The position numbers and the translations under genes are program-made. The notes below the pieces were generated by a model. The model made no database searches, had not been told where the DNA came from, and was given only the letters and a program-made list of their open reading frames with translations. Positions 19,278 through 28,579 of a stretch of DNA of 37,444 nucleotides are shown here, piece after piece (the first letter of the stretch is position 1; every line of letters starts with the position of its first letter). The DNA comes from Candidatus Moraniibacteriota bacterium (lineage in GTDB: Bacteria > Patescibacteriota > Minisyncoccia > Moranbacterales > UBA1568): contig JAHFON010000006.1 in NCBI GenBank assembly GCA_023261695.1, positions 10,693 through 48,136 of the forward strand. The letters run 5' to 3'.

Positions 19278-19952
19278 ATGTCTGTCAAAAATTATATTCT
19301 GCTGGGGCCGCCGGGGAGCGGCAAGAGCACGCAAGCTAAAAATTTGCAGGAAACTTTCGGATTGGCGCATATTGATATTGGATCGGAAATGCGCGCCGTT
19401 GCCAAAGAAGACACGTCCTTTGGCCGTAATTTGAACGAGATTATAAATCAGCGGCACGAACTGGCATCGAACGAGATTATGTCGGCTGTTTTGGAACAGG
19501 CGCTCAAACGCGTTCCCGAAAATGCGGGTGTTTTGATTGACGGGGCGCCGCGCAATGTTCCCCAGATTGAAGCGGTATTGCAAGCGTTGCACCACTTCGA
19601 GCGCTCTATTGAGAAAGTGATTTTTATCAGCATTTCGGAAGAAGACGCCGTGGAGCGTATTTCTAAACGGTATTTGTGTCTGGATTGTTTGCGGCCGTAT
19701 ATTTTGGGTCAAGATATTTTTAATGCGGAAACCAAGTGCGGTGTCTGCGGCGGTGCAATCGGTCAGCGTCCGGACGATACGCCGGCGGGAGTGCGCAAAC
19801 GTTATCAGATTTTCTATTCCGCGACTCTGCCCGTGATAGAACATTTTGAAAAAGAGCATCTTTTGGTGCGCGTGGACGGACATAGATCGGCGGATGAGGT
19901 TTTTCGAAACATTGCTTCAGGCATAGGCCAATCTCTCCAAGAGACACTATGA
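19278..19952 (+). CDS. adk: Adenylate kinase with Cys4 lid
   Basis: LLGPPGSGKSTQAKNL; LCLDC...CGVCGG lid; between secY and map. Substrate motifs diverged. Confidence 0.88.
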   Translation: MSVKNYILLGPPGSGKSTQAKNLQETFGLAHIDIGSEMRAVAKEDTSFGRNLNEIINQRHELASNEIMSAVLEQALKRVPENAGVLIDGAPRNVPQIEAVLQALHHFERSIEKVIFISISEEDAVERISKRYLCLDCLRPYILGQDIFNAETKCGVCGGAIGQRPDDTPAGVRKRYQIFYSATLPVIEHFEKEHLLVRVDGHRSADEVFRNIASGIGQSLQETL

Positions 19953-20719
19953 AAGTCTTAATCAAAACTTCGGATGAAATCAAGCGTTTGCGGGAATCGG
20001 GCGAGCGTTTGGCTCAAGTGATGGAATCGGTAGTGGCCGCGGTGTGCCCGGGTATAGAAACTTTGGCGCTGGATGTTTTGACGGAGAAGTTGATTCGTTC
20101 CGCTGGCGGCATTCCCATTTTCAAAGGTTATAATGCCGGATCGGAGCGTCCTTTTCCGGCATCGCTCTGCGCGTCCATCAATCAAGAAGTGGTGCACGGT
20201 ATCCCCAGCGCCAAAAAGATTGTGCGGGATGGAGATTTGCTTAAATTGGATATCGGTATGCGTTTTGCGGGTATGGTGACGGATATGGCGCGCACGGTGA
20301 GAGTGGGAAAAGTTTCTCCGGAGGCGAACATATTGGCCGCTGTGACGGAGGCTAGTTTACAGAAGGGCGTTGCGGAACTTCGTCCGGGCGTGCGGATTTC
20401 TCGTTACGCTCGCGCCGTGCAGAAATTCGTTGAAGCGCAAGGATTTTCAGTGGTGCGCGATCTGACCAGTCACGGCGTCGGGCGGGAACTGCACGAAGCT
20501 CCGCAGATACCCAATTATATTTCGCGCGATCTGACGGATTTTGTGATCTGCGCAGGAATGACTTTCGCGCTTGAGCCGATGGTGAATATGGGGACGTTTA
20601 GCGTGAAACTGGCTTCTGATAACTGGACATTTGTGACTGCCGACGGTAAATGGAGCGCGCATTTTGAGGACACGGTGGTGATCACCAAAGACGGCGCGGA
20701 AGTCGTGACAAAATGTTAG
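19949..20719 (+). CDS. map: Type I methionyl aminopeptidase
   Basis: SINQEVVHGIPS, LLKLDIGMRFAGMVTDMART, LTSHGVGRELHEAPQIPNY, MTFALEPMVNMG, HFEDTVVIT; 4-nt overlap with adk. Confidence 0.96.
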   Translation: MKVLIKTSDEIKRLRESGERLAQVMESVVAAVCPGIETLALDVLTEKLIRSAGGIPIFKGYNAGSERPFPASLCASINQEVVHGIPSAKKIVRDGDLLKLDIGMRFAGMVTDMARTVRVGKVSPEANILAAVTEASLQKGVAELRPGVRISRYARAVQKFVEAQGFSVVRDLTSHGVGRELHEAPQIPNYISRDLTDFVICAGMTFALEPMVNMGTFSVKLASDNWTFVTADGKWSAHFEDTVVITKDGAEVVTKC

Positions 20720-20747
20720 AATTACGAATCAAGAATCAGGAATTAAA

Positions 20748-21188
20748 ATGAAAAAAGCATCTAATTATTTAGGTATTGATTGGGGGGCTGTTAAGGTCGG
20801 GGTGGCGCTGGCGCATAAAGAAACCAAGCTGGCGCTCGCTTACGCGACGCTTCAAAATGACCAGTACTTGTTGAAACGTCTAGGCGCGATCATTGCCGCG
20901 GAAAATATTGCCACTGTGGTAATAGGTATCGCTATTCGCGGGGTTACGCGTAATATTGCCGGCGGAAAGTCGTTGGGCAATCGGCAAGATGCGGAACACG
21001 CGGGAAAAAAGTTGGGACGTCTGATAGAGAAGCGCTTTTCTGTGAGCGTGGTGTATCAGAATGAAATGTTTACGACAAAGATGGCTCAAGACCGTCTGAA
21101 GGAAAGTGGAGCAAAGAGGATTTCCAAAATTGACGACGCGGAAGCGGCTCGTATCATTTTGCAGGAATGGCTGGATGCCAAACAATAG
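20748..21188 (+). CDS. ruvX: Holliday junction resolvase-like protein (YqgF/RuvX family)
   Basis: YLGIDWGAVKVGVALAHKETKLA; KIDDAEAARIILQEWLD. Confidence 0.88.
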   Translation: MKKASNYLGIDWGAVKVGVALAHKETKLALAYATLQNDQYLLKRLGAIIAAENIATVVIGIAIRGVTRNIAGGKSLGNRQDAEHAGKKLGRLIEKRFSVSVVYQNEMFTTKMAQDRLKESGAKRISKIDDAEAARIILQEWLDAKQ

Positions 21189-21207
21189 ATTTTCATTATT
21201 TAGTTTT

Positions 21208-21235
21208 TTGAATTGGCCTGGGTTTGTGATACAAT
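21208..21235 (+). promoter_or_regulatory. Putative promoter for the glycosyltransferase/sugar cluster
   Basis: TTGAAT (21208-21213), 16 nt spacer, extended -10 TGA-TACAAT (21230-21235). Confidence 0.55.
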
Positions 21236-21268
21236 AAGGGCGTTATAATTTGTGATTTTTTTGTTGTT

Positions 21269-22051
21269 ATGGAACAGCCGTTTCTTTCGGTGATCGTGCC
21301 GGCGTACAAAGAAGGGGATCGTATCGGACGTAATTTATTGGAAATTGACAGATACCTCAAAGGAAAAAATTACACATACGAAATTATTGTGATCGTGGAC
21401 GGATCAGACGACAATACCGCGGAAGTGGCGCGCAATTACGCTTTGCAGGTGCCGCACTTGCGCGTTATTGACAATCGGGAAAATCACGGCAAAGGTTATG
21501 TGGTGCGTCAGGGACTTTTGGAAGCCCAAGGCAGATGGCGTCTTTTTTTGGATGCCGACGGCTCCACGTCCGTTACGCATCTGGACGCGTTTGTGGGGCA
21601 GTTTGACGCCGGTTATGATGTGATTATCGGCTCGCGCAAAATTGAGGGCTCTTTTATTCAGGTGCACCAGCCCAAGTATCGTGAAATTATGGGAGAGGGC
21701 GGCAATTGGCTCATCCGTATCATTTTAGGATTATGGAGTTATCCGGATACGCAATGCGGTTTCAAAATAGTTTCTGGCGCGGCGGCTCAAGAGATCGCGA
21801 GCCGTATGGTAGTGGATCGTTTCGGTTTTGATTTTGAGTTGGTAGCTTTAGCTCTCAAGCTGGGATTCAAAGTGAAGCAGATGCCTGTGCGCTGGATGAA
21901 TGAGGAGGGTTCCACGGTGCGTTTGACCGGCAAGAACGGATTTATTCAGGTGCTGATTGATCTGTTCAAGACGCGGATACGTTTACTGACAGGCGCGTAT
22001 CACATCAAGCAATACACTCAAAGAAAATCAACGCCCGTGCTTCAGGGATAA
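21269..22051 (+). CDS. GT2-family glycosyltransferase (dolichyl-/polyprenyl-phosphate glycosyltransferase-like)
   Basis: LSVIVPAYKEGDRIGRNLLEI, IVIVDGSDDNTAEVA, NHGKGYVVRQGLLEAQG, LFLDADGSTS. Confidence 0.9.
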   Translation: MEQPFLSVIVPAYKEGDRIGRNLLEIDRYLKGKNYTYEIIVIVDGSDDNTAEVARNYALQVPHLRVIDNRENHGKGYVVRQGLLEAQGRWRLFLDADGSTSVTHLDAFVGQFDAGYDVIIGSRKIEGSFIQVHQPKYREIMGEGGNWLIRIILGLWSYPDTQCGFKIVSGAAAQEIASRMVVDRFGFDFELVALALKLGFKVKQMPVRWMNEEGSTVRLTGKNGFIQVLIDLFKTRIRLLTGAYHIKQYTQRKSTPVLQG

Positions 22052-22095
22052 ATTTTATCTTCATAAATATCCAAAATAACAAAAAAATTAAAAAA

Positions 22096-23127
22096 ATGCC
22101 TAAAAATATCACGGAAAAAATTAGCAAGACTGCGTACGAATCAGAACTGCGCCAAGATATCGTAACTGGCGATTGGGTGGTGATTGCCACAGGACGAGCC
22201 AAACGGCCGGACGAGTTTGCAAAGTTGCGGCGCGCTCCCTCGGATGACGCGAACGATCCTTTTGAAAATCCGGAAGAAAGCGAACAAGAAAAAGACGTGC
22301 TCATCTATCGTCGTGAGGATGGCGATTGGAGCTTGCGCGTATTTCCCAACAAGTATCCGGCCTTTTCTCCTAAACGCGCCGCCCACGAACTTTCCGAGGG
22401 CCCGTACTTTGCTTTAGCTGGTGTGGGCTATCATGAAATAGTCGTCACGCGCGATCCCAAGCGTTCCCCGGCTTTGCTTGACGTATGGCAAGTGGCTGAA
22501 GTCCTGGACGCGTATCAAGACAGATATCTCGCTTTGATGAATAAAAAAAACGTCAACTACATCCAGATTTTTCACAATCACGGCAAAGAGGCGGGAGCGT
22601 CCATCGCGCACCCGCATTCGCAAATTCTGGCTATTCCGGTGATTTCTCCATATATTGATTTGGAACTTTCCGGAGCGGAGTTGTATTACAGGAGCAACAA
22701 ACACAAAGTTTACGAGGTGATGACGGAATATGAAAGCGAAAGCGTACGGCGGGTTATTTTTGAAAATGACCACTGCGTGGCTTTTTGTCCGTTTGCTTCG
22801 CGCGCCGCGTTTGAAGTTTGGGTAGTCGGCAAGCGCGCCAACCCGTATTTTGAGCGCATTACGGATGAGGAAAAATTTGCCATTGCCGAAGCCCTGCAAA
22901 AAGCGCTTTTTGCGATTTATAGAGGCATCAATGATCCGCCGTACAATTTTTACATTCATACGGCGCCTTGCGACGGCAAAGAGTACCCGCATTACCAGTG
23001 GCATATTGAAATTCTGCCGAAGCCTCCGACTCCCTGGGCCGGCTTTGAACTTTCCACGGGCATAGAGATTTCCACTATCCAGCCTGAAGTGGCCGCCGAA
23101 TATCTGCGGGAACAGCTTGCGCAATGA
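22096..23127 (+). CDS. galT: Galactose-1-phosphate uridylyltransferase
   Basis: ELRQDIVTGDWVVIATGRAKRP; FHNHGKEAGASIAHPHSQILAIP (HPHSQ). Confidence 0.92.
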   Translation: MPKNITEKISKTAYESELRQDIVTGDWVVIATGRAKRPDEFAKLRRAPSDDANDPFENPEESEQEKDVLIYRREDGDWSLRVFPNKYPAFSPKRAAHELSEGPYFALAGVGYHEIVVTRDPKRSPALLDVWQVAEVLDAYQDRYLALMNKKNVNYIQIFHNHGKEAGASIAHPHSQILAIPVISPYIDLELSGAELYYRSNKHKVYEVMTEYESESVRRVIFENDHCVAFCPFASRAAFEVWVVGKRANPYFERITDEEKFAIAEALQKALFAIYRGINDPPYNFYIHTAPCDGKEYPHYQWHIEILPKPPTPWAGFELSTGIEISTIQPEVAAEYLREQLAQ

Positions 23128-23142
23128 TAGAAAATAAAAACT

Positions 23143-23934
23143 ATGCGGAAAAATTTTTATGTCGTCGGAAATTTAAAAATGAATCTGCTTTCGCGCGAAG
23201 AAGCGACTCAATATATCTCTCTGTTTCAGCGAGAGTTGCAGGGCAAGAGATTTGAGCGCGTGAAGGGGATAGTTTGCCCGCCGTTTTTATATCTCTCGCA
23301 ATTTGATAATCTGCCGGCGAGTATCCAAAAAGGCGCGCAGAATTTTTTTCCGGAAAAAAGCGGGGCGTACACGGGAGAGATTTCCCCGCTAATGCTCAAA
23401 AATGACGGTGTGGAGTATGTGATTGTCGGACATAGCGAGCGCAGACGTATCGCCTGCGAAACTGACGCAATGCTTCATAACAAAACGCTATCAGCCCTGA
23501 AACATCATCTCATACCCATTGTGTGTGTCGGGGAAACAGATGAAGAGCGGCGGGCGGATGAGACAGATCGCGTTCTTGCTGAACAGGTGAAAATTATTTT
23601 TTCCAGTCTTTCCAAATTGCAAGCGGGGACGGTGATTGTGGCGTATGAACCACGCTGGGCTATCGGTACGGACAGACTGCCGACGACGGAGGAATTGCTC
23701 CAAGTCAGAGTATTGCTTTTGAAATTATTTACGGAGATGTTTGATGCGCAGACGGCGGAACGCATAGCTGTTTTATACGGCGGCTCGGTCAAGAGCGCGT
23801 TTTTACCGGCAGTATCTTTTGAGGCTCGGATGGACGGAGTGTTAGTGGGAAGAGAGAGTCTGTTTCCGTATGAATTGGTGAAAATGATGGGAGTTTTAGA
23901 ATATGAAGCTGAACGTCAAGAACAAGAGCGATAA
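23143..23934 (+). CDS. tpiA: Triosephosphate isomerase
   Basis: VVGNLKMNL; YVIVGHSERRR; VIVAYEPRWAIGTDRLPT; LYGGSVK; DGVLVGRESL. Confidence 0.95.
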   Translation: MRKNFYVVGNLKMNLLSREEATQYISLFQRELQGKRFERVKGIVCPPFLYLSQFDNLPASIQKGAQNFFPEKSGAYTGEISPLMLKNDGVEYVIVGHSERRRIACETDAMLHNKTLSALKHHLIPIVCVGETDEERRADETDRVLAEQVKIIFSSLSKLQAGTVIVAYEPRWAIGTDRLPTTEELLQVRVLLLKLFTEMFDAQTAERIAVLYGGSVKSAFLPAVSFEARMDGVLVGRESLFPYELVKMMGVLEYEAERQEQER

Positions 23935-23958
23935 TTTTCAAACCAGAAGATCCAAAGT

Positions 23959-24816
23959 ATGATTGTGAATGTTAAAACAATTTTGGAAAAGGCTCAAGCC
24001 CAAAAATATGCCGTGGGCGCTTTCAATACCGTAAATCTTGAAACCACGCGCGCGATCATTGAGATGGCCAAAGAACTGGCTTCGCCGGTGATCGTGCAGG
24101 TGACGGGAAAGACGCTGGATTATGCCGGCGGGCGGGCAATTTTTCATTTGATAAAAAATATCGCGGAGTTTTACGCCCCGGATATTCCCATTGGTCTTCA
24201 TCTGGATCACGGCAAAAGCTTTGAGGTGGTGGAGAGGGCGATGGATATCGGTTTTGAATCGGTGATGTATGACGGTTCGCGCAAAGAATATGTTGATAAT
24301 TGTCTGACCACCAAAAAAATCGTGGAAATCGCGCATAGCCGCGGTATCTCGGTGCAGGCAGAACTGGGCAATGTTCCGTATTTGGGAGAGATGCAAATGG
24401 AAAACGTAGACTGGGAGAAATATATGACCGATCCCGATCAGGCGAAACAGTTTGTGGATGAGACGGGCGTGGATACGCTGGCGGTGGCCATTGGCAACGC
24501 GCATGGATTTTTCCGCGAGCGGGGTGAGCCGGATTATGACAGATTAGTCGCGATTGCCAAGCGTGTCAGCGTGCCGTTGGTACTCCACGGAGCCTCCGAT
24601 TGGCACAGTGGTCGGGTGCAGGAAGTAATCAGCCGCGGCATCAGCTGTTTCAATGTGGATACGGCCATCCGTCTTGCCTTTATCGGAGGACTGCGCGAAG
24701 TTTTGCGGGACGGAGAAGAAACTGATGTGCGCAAGGTGCTGGGCACGGCGAAAGAATGTGTCAAGGAAGTTATAAAAGAAAGAATGCGGATTTTTGGCAG
24801 CGCGGGCAAAGCTTGA
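23959..24816 (+). CDS. fba: Class II fructose/ketose-bisphosphate aldolase
   Basis: YAVGAFNTVNLETTRAI; IGLHLDHGKSFE; AELGNVPYLGE; AIGNAHGFF; PLVLHGASDW. Confidence 0.92.
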   Translation: MIVNVKTILEKAQAQKYAVGAFNTVNLETTRAIIEMAKELASPVIVQVTGKTLDYAGGRAIFHLIKNIAEFYAPDIPIGLHLDHGKSFEVVERAMDIGFESVMYDGSRKEYVDNCLTTKKIVEIAHSRGISVQAELGNVPYLGEMQMENVDWEKYMTDPDQAKQFVDETGVDTLAVAIGNAHGFFRERGEPDYDRLVAIAKRVSVPLVLHGASDWHSGRVQEVISRGISCFNVDTAIRLAFIGGLREVLRDGEETDVRKVLGTAKECVKEVIKERMRIFGSAGKA

Positions 24817-24859
24817 TAAAAATCAAAAATTGAGAAAGTAATCAATCAATAAAAACAAT

Positions 24860-25855
24860 ATGGCCAAGAGGATAGCTATCAACGGATTTGGACGCATTGG
24901 GCGCGCCGCGTTTAAGATTGCTTTGGAGAAAACAGGTTTAAAAATAGTAGCCATTAATGATCTCGTCAGCGCGGACACTTTAGCTCATCTTCTGCGTTAT
25001 GATACAGTTTATGGGCGTTATGGCAAAGAAGTCAAAACGCGTGCCGGAGCACTGGTAGTGGACGGTCAAGAATTTCCTGTGTATGCCGAATCTGATCCGA
25101 AAAAATTGCCCTGGAAAGAATTGAACATCGATGTCGTGCTGGAATGCACCGGCCGTTTCGTGGATCAGACATCCGCGAAACAGCATATAGAAGCCGGAGC
25201 GCGCAAAGTAATTCTTTCCGCTCCCGCCAAAGGAGAAGATTTAACACCCACTTTTTTAATGGGCGTGAATGAAGATGTTTATGCCAATCAAGACGTCATT
25301 TCTAATGCCTCCTGCACAACTCATTCGCTGGCTGCGGTAGTCAAAATTTTGGACGAAACTTTCGGCGTTGAGAAAGCGCTGATGACAACCATCCATTCGT
25401 ACACGGTGGATCAAAATTTACAAGACGGTCCGCACAAAGATTTGCGCCGCGCGCGCGCCGCGGGACAAAACATCGTGCCGACGACGACGGGCGCGGCGAT
25501 TTCCGTGACTCAAGCTTTGCCCGCGCTCCAAGGAGTGTTTGACGGCATTGCCGTGCGAGTGCCGACGATCGTGGTGTCGCTTTCCGATTTGACTTGTCTT
25601 TTGAAACGCAAAACCACCAAAGAGGAGATCAATCAAACATTAAGAGAAGCCGCCGACTTTAGCTACAAACAAGTGCTGGCGGTCACCGAAGAGCCGCTCG
25701 TGTCGTCGGATTTTATCGGGAGTCCTTATTCCGGCATCGCGGATCTTTCAATGACCAAAGTCGTTGACGGGGATCTGGTCAAAGTCATTGTTTGGTACGA
25801 TAATGAGTGGGGTTATTCCAACCGTTTGGTGGAAATAGCGCAACGGATTGCCTAA
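24860..25855 (+). CDS. gap: Glyceraldehyde-3-phosphate dehydrogenase, type I
   Basis: INGFGRIGRAAFKIA; ISNASCTTHSLAA; RARAAGQNIVPTTTGAA; WYDNEWGYSNRLVEI. Confidence 0.95.
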   Translation: MAKRIAINGFGRIGRAAFKIALEKTGLKIVAINDLVSADTLAHLLRYDTVYGRYGKEVKTRAGALVVDGQEFPVYAESDPKKLPWKELNIDVVLECTGRFVDQTSAKQHIEAGARKVILSAPAKGEDLTPTFLMGVNEDVYANQDVISNASCTTHSLAAVVKILDETFGVEKALMTTIHSYTVDQNLQDGPHKDLRRARAAGQNIVPTTTGAAISVTQALPALQGVFDGIAVRVPTIVVSLSDLTCLLKRKTTKEEINQTLREAADFSYKQVLAVTEEPLVSSDFIGSPYSGIADLSMTKVVDGDLVKVIVWYDNEWGYSNRLVEIAQRIA

Positions 25856-25875
25856 AAATTTTTGAAAGCGAAATT

Positions 25876-26961
25876 ATGACAAAAAATCCAAAATTAGAAA
25901 ATGACATAATGGCAAATAACCAACGATTGAAGGAAATTGCCGCGATGAAATTTGGAGAACTGGCGGATGACGCGGTGTCGCAGATTTTAGATGAACGCCG
26001 CCACCTCACGGAACTGGGGAGCGAGTATGAGAAACTGCGCCAAGAGGAAGAAGAGCGTTTATTGCTGGAAAAACAACGCGCGGAACAATCTGAAGCCATA
26101 AAGAAACAAAAACAAGCTTTGGCCAAAAAAATTGAAAAGCTCAACCAATCCATTTCACCGGATAAAGCGGATGACGATCTTTTAGCGCTCATTGCGGAAC
26201 GTAAAACATTGGAAAAAGAATTGGAAAATTTAGAAACGGATTCATCTGGTTTGCTTCCGCCAGCCGCACCTCCTGTTGCCGCTACGGAAATTTCTCAAAC
26301 GGATATTCCGCCCGCCAATTTGACAGGCTCGCCGGGCGCCGTGGCGACTGAAATGAATGAAACAGTGGAAACAAGTGCAGAAAAAGAACCTACACCGAGC
26401 TTCAAAGCATCTCTCAAAGAGGAATTCGGAAAAGAAGGAATAGAGGAGGGTTTGCCGGAAGGCGGAGAATTGCAGCGTTATTTAAACCAGCTGAAAAACA
26501 ATACCGGATCTCTGGGGACACTGTTGCAGGAGATGCCGGCGGACGCTAAAAAAAATAAAGCGTTTATGTTGCAGGTGGCGAAAATTGATCCGGCTTATGC
26601 TATGCATTACGCGGATGTGGAGCTTAAGAGAAACGATGATTTTAATATTCGCGTGGCGGTTTTGAAAAACCCGCGCAATTCCGGTAACGCTTTGGCGGAA
26701 ATGTTGCCGGAAGCTCGAACGTCGCGGGTTGTCTTGACGGCGGTAAAACAGGATTATCGCAATATTAAATTCGTCCAACCGAATATGGCGGATTATGATG
26801 AGATGATGCGCATCGCCAAAAAAGCCGCTTTGGAAAACTTGAAAAGTCTCAAAAATGCAGCCGATATGTCGCTGTTGATCCCGCGACCTTTGCAACAAGA
26901 TGCGCAGTTTATGGCTGAAGCCAAAGAAGTTATTGCGGAAAACAATAAACCAGCCGTCTAG
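25876..26961 (+). CDS. Uncharacterized protein: long N-terminal coiled coil plus C-terminal helical repeat region (DUF4116-like)
   Basis: ATG 25876 preferred (ORF-track start 25807 overlaps gap). Heptad-rich N-terminus; RVVLTAVKQDYRNIKFVQPNMADYDEMMRIAKKAA repeat-like. Confidence 0.6.
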   Translation: MTKNPKLENDIMANNQRLKEIAAMKFGELADDAVSQILDERRHLTELGSEYEKLRQEEEERLLLEKQRAEQSEAIKKQKQALAKKIEKLNQSISPDKADDDLLALIAERKTLEKELENLETDSSGLLPPAAPPVAATEISQTDIPPANLTGSPGAVATEMNETVETSAEKEPTPSFKASLKEEFGKEGIEEGLPEGGELQRYLNQLKNNTGSLGTLLQEMPADAKKNKAFMLQVAKIDPAYAMHYADVELKRNDDFNIRVAVLKNPRNSGNALAEMLPEARTSRVVLTAVKQDYRNIKFVQPNMADYDEMMRIAKKAALENLKSLKNAADMSLLIPRPLQQDAQFMAEAKEVIAENNKPAV

Positions 26962-26983
26962 TTTTTACGATCTTTGGAAAATT

Positions 26984-28579
26984 ATGTACGACATTATTAT
27001 CAAAAATGGCACCGTGATTGACGGTAGCGGCCGGCCGATGTATCGCGCCGATCTCGCCATCAAGGAAGGGCGTATTTCTGCTATTGGCGACTTGCCACAC
27101 AGATACGCTTTGCGTGTGATTGATGCAACGGGGCAGTATGTCACCCCGGGATTCGTGGATGTGAATAACCACTCCGATACTTATTGGCAGCTTTTAGCGC
27201 ATCCGGAATTGGAAAGCCTCTTACACCAAGGCATCACCACTATTGTCGGAGGAAATTCCGGATCGTCTTTGGCGCCACTTACCCATCCATCTATTATTCG
27301 TTCCATTCAAAAGTGGACAGACGTGGAAAGAATAAATTTCAACTGGCTTTCAATGAAAGAATTTCTTCTTGAAGTGGAAAGACGCCGTCCGGCGGTGAAC
27401 TTCGCCACATTGGTGGGACACGGTACGCTTCGGCGCGGTGTGATGGAAGACAAGTCGCGCGCCATCACGCCGGACGAAATTGAAATTATGCGGAGGATGT
27501 TGCGCACGGCGCTGAAAGAGGGAGCGATGGGTCTTTCCACTGGACTCAAGTATACGCACGCCCGCGGGGCCGGAGAGCGGGAGCTTGCCGCTTTGGCGCA
27601 AACCGCCGTTGCTCAGGGCGGAGTATATGTGACGTATGTGCGCAATGAAGAAGAAGGCTTGGTGAAAGCCGTGGAAGAAGCGATCAAAATTGCCGGCTCC
27701 GCCAAAGCGCCCCTGCATATTTCCCATTTGAAAGCGGTGGGCAGAAATAATTGGCACCTGATGGACGCGGCGTTCAACCTCATTGAGACGGCCGCGCTCA
27801 ATGAGATACAAATCAGTTTTGATGTCTACCCGTATACCACGACCGGATCGGTATTGTACACGTTTTTGCCGGAATGGGTGACGCAAGAGGGACGCAAAAT
27901 GATGCTGGAGCGTTTGAAAGATCCCGGCGTGCGAAGTACGGTACTGCGAGATATGCGCGGCAAAGAAATTGACTATTCAGAAATTATCGTTGAAGTTTCA
28001 ACTTTGAGTAAAATGTTGTCTCGTCGCAAGATTTCCGAAATTGCCGTCCTGCAAGGCAAGTCTCCGGAGGAAACCGTGTTGGATTTACTGATCGCGAGCC
28101 GCGGCCGAGCCATTGTTTCTTTGGAAGCGCTTTCGGAAAAAAATATTCTCAAAGCGGTGCAACATCCGTTTTCCATTATCTCAAGCAATGGCGTCGGATA
28201 CGGAGCGGATCACAAAGAAACCGGCGAGCTGGTGCACCCGCGCAATTTTGGAACGTTTCCGAAAGTGTTTGCCGAATATGTTCGCAAGCAGAAGGTGTTG
28301 AGTTGGGAAGAGGCGGTGCACAAGATGAGCGGCAAACCGGCGCTGAAATTCCAACTGAAAAATCGCGGTTTTTTGCAAACGGGTTATTTTGCCGATATAG
28401 CGATATTTCGGCCGGAAATCATTGCCGATTGTGCCACGATGGAAAATCCTTATCAGTACGCAACCGGAATCTCGTGGCTGATGATCAATGGTTTTCTGGT
28501 AATGGAAGAAGGAGAGCTTCTTACCAAGGGGCGGTTTGGCAGTGTCTTGCGGCGTTCCAAGAGTTGGTTTGAATGGTAA
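26984..28579 (+). CDS. N-acyl-D-amino-acid deacylase (D-aminoacylase) family amidohydrolase, substituted active-site motifs
   Basis: MYDIIIKNGTVIDGSGRPMYRADLAIKEGRISAIGD; QGITTIVGGNSGSSLAPL; LHISHLKA; DVYPYTTTGSVL; VHPRNFGTFPKV. Confidence 0.9.
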   Translation: MYDIIIKNGTVIDGSGRPMYRADLAIKEGRISAIGDLPHRYALRVIDATGQYVTPGFVDVNNHSDTYWQLLAHPELESLLHQGITTIVGGNSGSSLAPLTHPSIIRSIQKWTDVERINFNWLSMKEFLLEVERRRPAVNFATLVGHGTLRRGVMEDKSRAITPDEIEIMRRMLRTALKEGAMGLSTGLKYTHARGAGERELAALAQTAVAQGGVYVTYVRNEEEGLVKAVEEAIKIAGSAKAPLHISHLKAVGRNNWHLMDAAFNLIETAALNEIQISFDVYPYTTTGSVLYTFLPEWVTQEGRKMMLERLKDPGVRSTVLRDMRGKEIDYSEIIVEVSTLSKMLSRRKISEIAVLQGKSPEETVLDLLIASRGRAIVSLEALSEKNILKAVQHPFSIISSNGVGYGADHKETGELVHPRNFGTFPKVFAEYVRKQKVLSWEEAVHKMSGKPALKFQLKNRGFLQTGYFADIAIFRPEIIADCATMENPYQYATGISWLMINGFLVMEEGELLTKGRFGSVLRRSKSWFEW

